A stretch of DNA of 64,000 nt. Source: Diphasiastrum complanatum (Eukaryota; Streptophyta; Lycopodiopsida; Lycopodiales; Lycopodiaceae). The DNA lies in assembly GCA_029204225.1 (NCBI GenBank), contig CM055092.1, positions 69,784,252 to 69,848,251 on the forward strand, read 5' to 3'. The number at the start of each line of letters is the position of its first letter. The stretch's first letter is position 1. The position numbers were made by a program, and so were the translations under genes. Positions 63,815 to 64,000 of the stretch are shown here, one piece after another. The notes below the pieces were generated by a model. The model ran no database searches, was not told where the DNA came from, and saw nothing but the letters and a program-made list of their open reading frames with translations.

Positions 63815-64000
63815 ATGAATGTTAGTGATGACCTCTTGAAGGAGGTAGCCTCGTGCACGTCGGCCAAGGAAGCTTGGTCTTCTAGTGGTAGTGGTTCTAG
63901 GAGGAGACCAAGATCCTCTTCTAGTGAAAGAAGAGGATTTGGTTCCAATCAGGTTGCGAACTTTTATAATTCTCTATCTCCCGAAGAAAGACAAAGAATA
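63815..64000 (+). pseudogene. Copia gag fragment running off the window
   Basis: ATG 63815 opens a frame to the window end (62 codons). The first part, MNVSDDLLKEVASCTSAKEAW, matches the central Gag motif of copia I (MNASNDLLREV) and element 1 (MNVTNELLKEVGKC...SEAW). It then changes to a Ser/Arg-rich stretch (SGSGSRRRPRSSSSERR) unlike other Gags here. It may be a chimeric gag or a deletion joining Gag to a basic region. The rest lies beyond the window. Confidence 0.6.

Overview
This window is plant nuclear DNA made almost entirely of nested and decayed transposable elements. The evidence is Ty1/copia elements primed by initiator-Met tRNA, Ty3/gypsy pol with a plant Tat/Athila-type primer site, CACTA (En/Spm) transposase remnants with plant-specific DUF4218/DUF4216 domains, AT-rich spacers and long CT microsatellites. 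A large, heavily methylated vascular-plant genome fits best. A fern or other repeat-rich lineage is only a guess. No rRNA, tRNA, CRISPR, operon or clearly active host gene was seen.

Layout. 1-840 is unidentified DNA with degenerate repeats. 841-14177 is an old copia element (A). Its gag is split by a young, intact copia element (element 1, 1896-8326). Downstream lies a minus-strand copia fragment (B), itself split by a small gag-less copia element (C, 9137-12872). 14200-16235 is a decayed gypsy pol. 16240-17450 is the leader and LTR of a minus-strand copia (D). 17452-24996 is a second gypsy element with LTR, PBS, gag-like region, pol, an extra coiled-coil reading frame after pol, and a truncated 3' LTR. 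24997-25740 is repeat-rich DNA with TTCGCGA motifs. 26283-34640 is a non-autonomous copia (E) split by a decayed full-length copia (F, 27509-33682). 34660-41936 is a patchwork of minus-strand copia pieces (G, I, J), a plus LTR (H), a CACTA transposase fragment and a Ser-rich ORF.

41942-48372 is a second intact copy of the first young element (element 2), inserted in minus-strand copia J. 49620-52330 holds two more non-autonomous copia pieces (K, L). 52480-61000 is dominated by minus-strand CACTA transposase genes, with a SET-domain pseudogene lying among them. 61118-62760 carries a RAD7-like LRR gene fragment between direct repeats. The window ends in a copia gag fragment.

Only elements 1 and 2 have intact coding capacity: a single 1317-codon gag-pol each, intact LTRs, PBS, PPT and perfect 5-bp target duplications. 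Most stop codons examined in the older elements could be explained by single C-to-T or G-to-A transitions, as expected from deamination of methylated cytosine. The strongest candidates for undescribed biology are the post-pol coiled-coil ORF, the copia derivatives that carry non-retroviral sequence where RT should be, the SET domain in the CACTA region, and element C with odd LTR ends. No defence system or other new multi-gene system was found.
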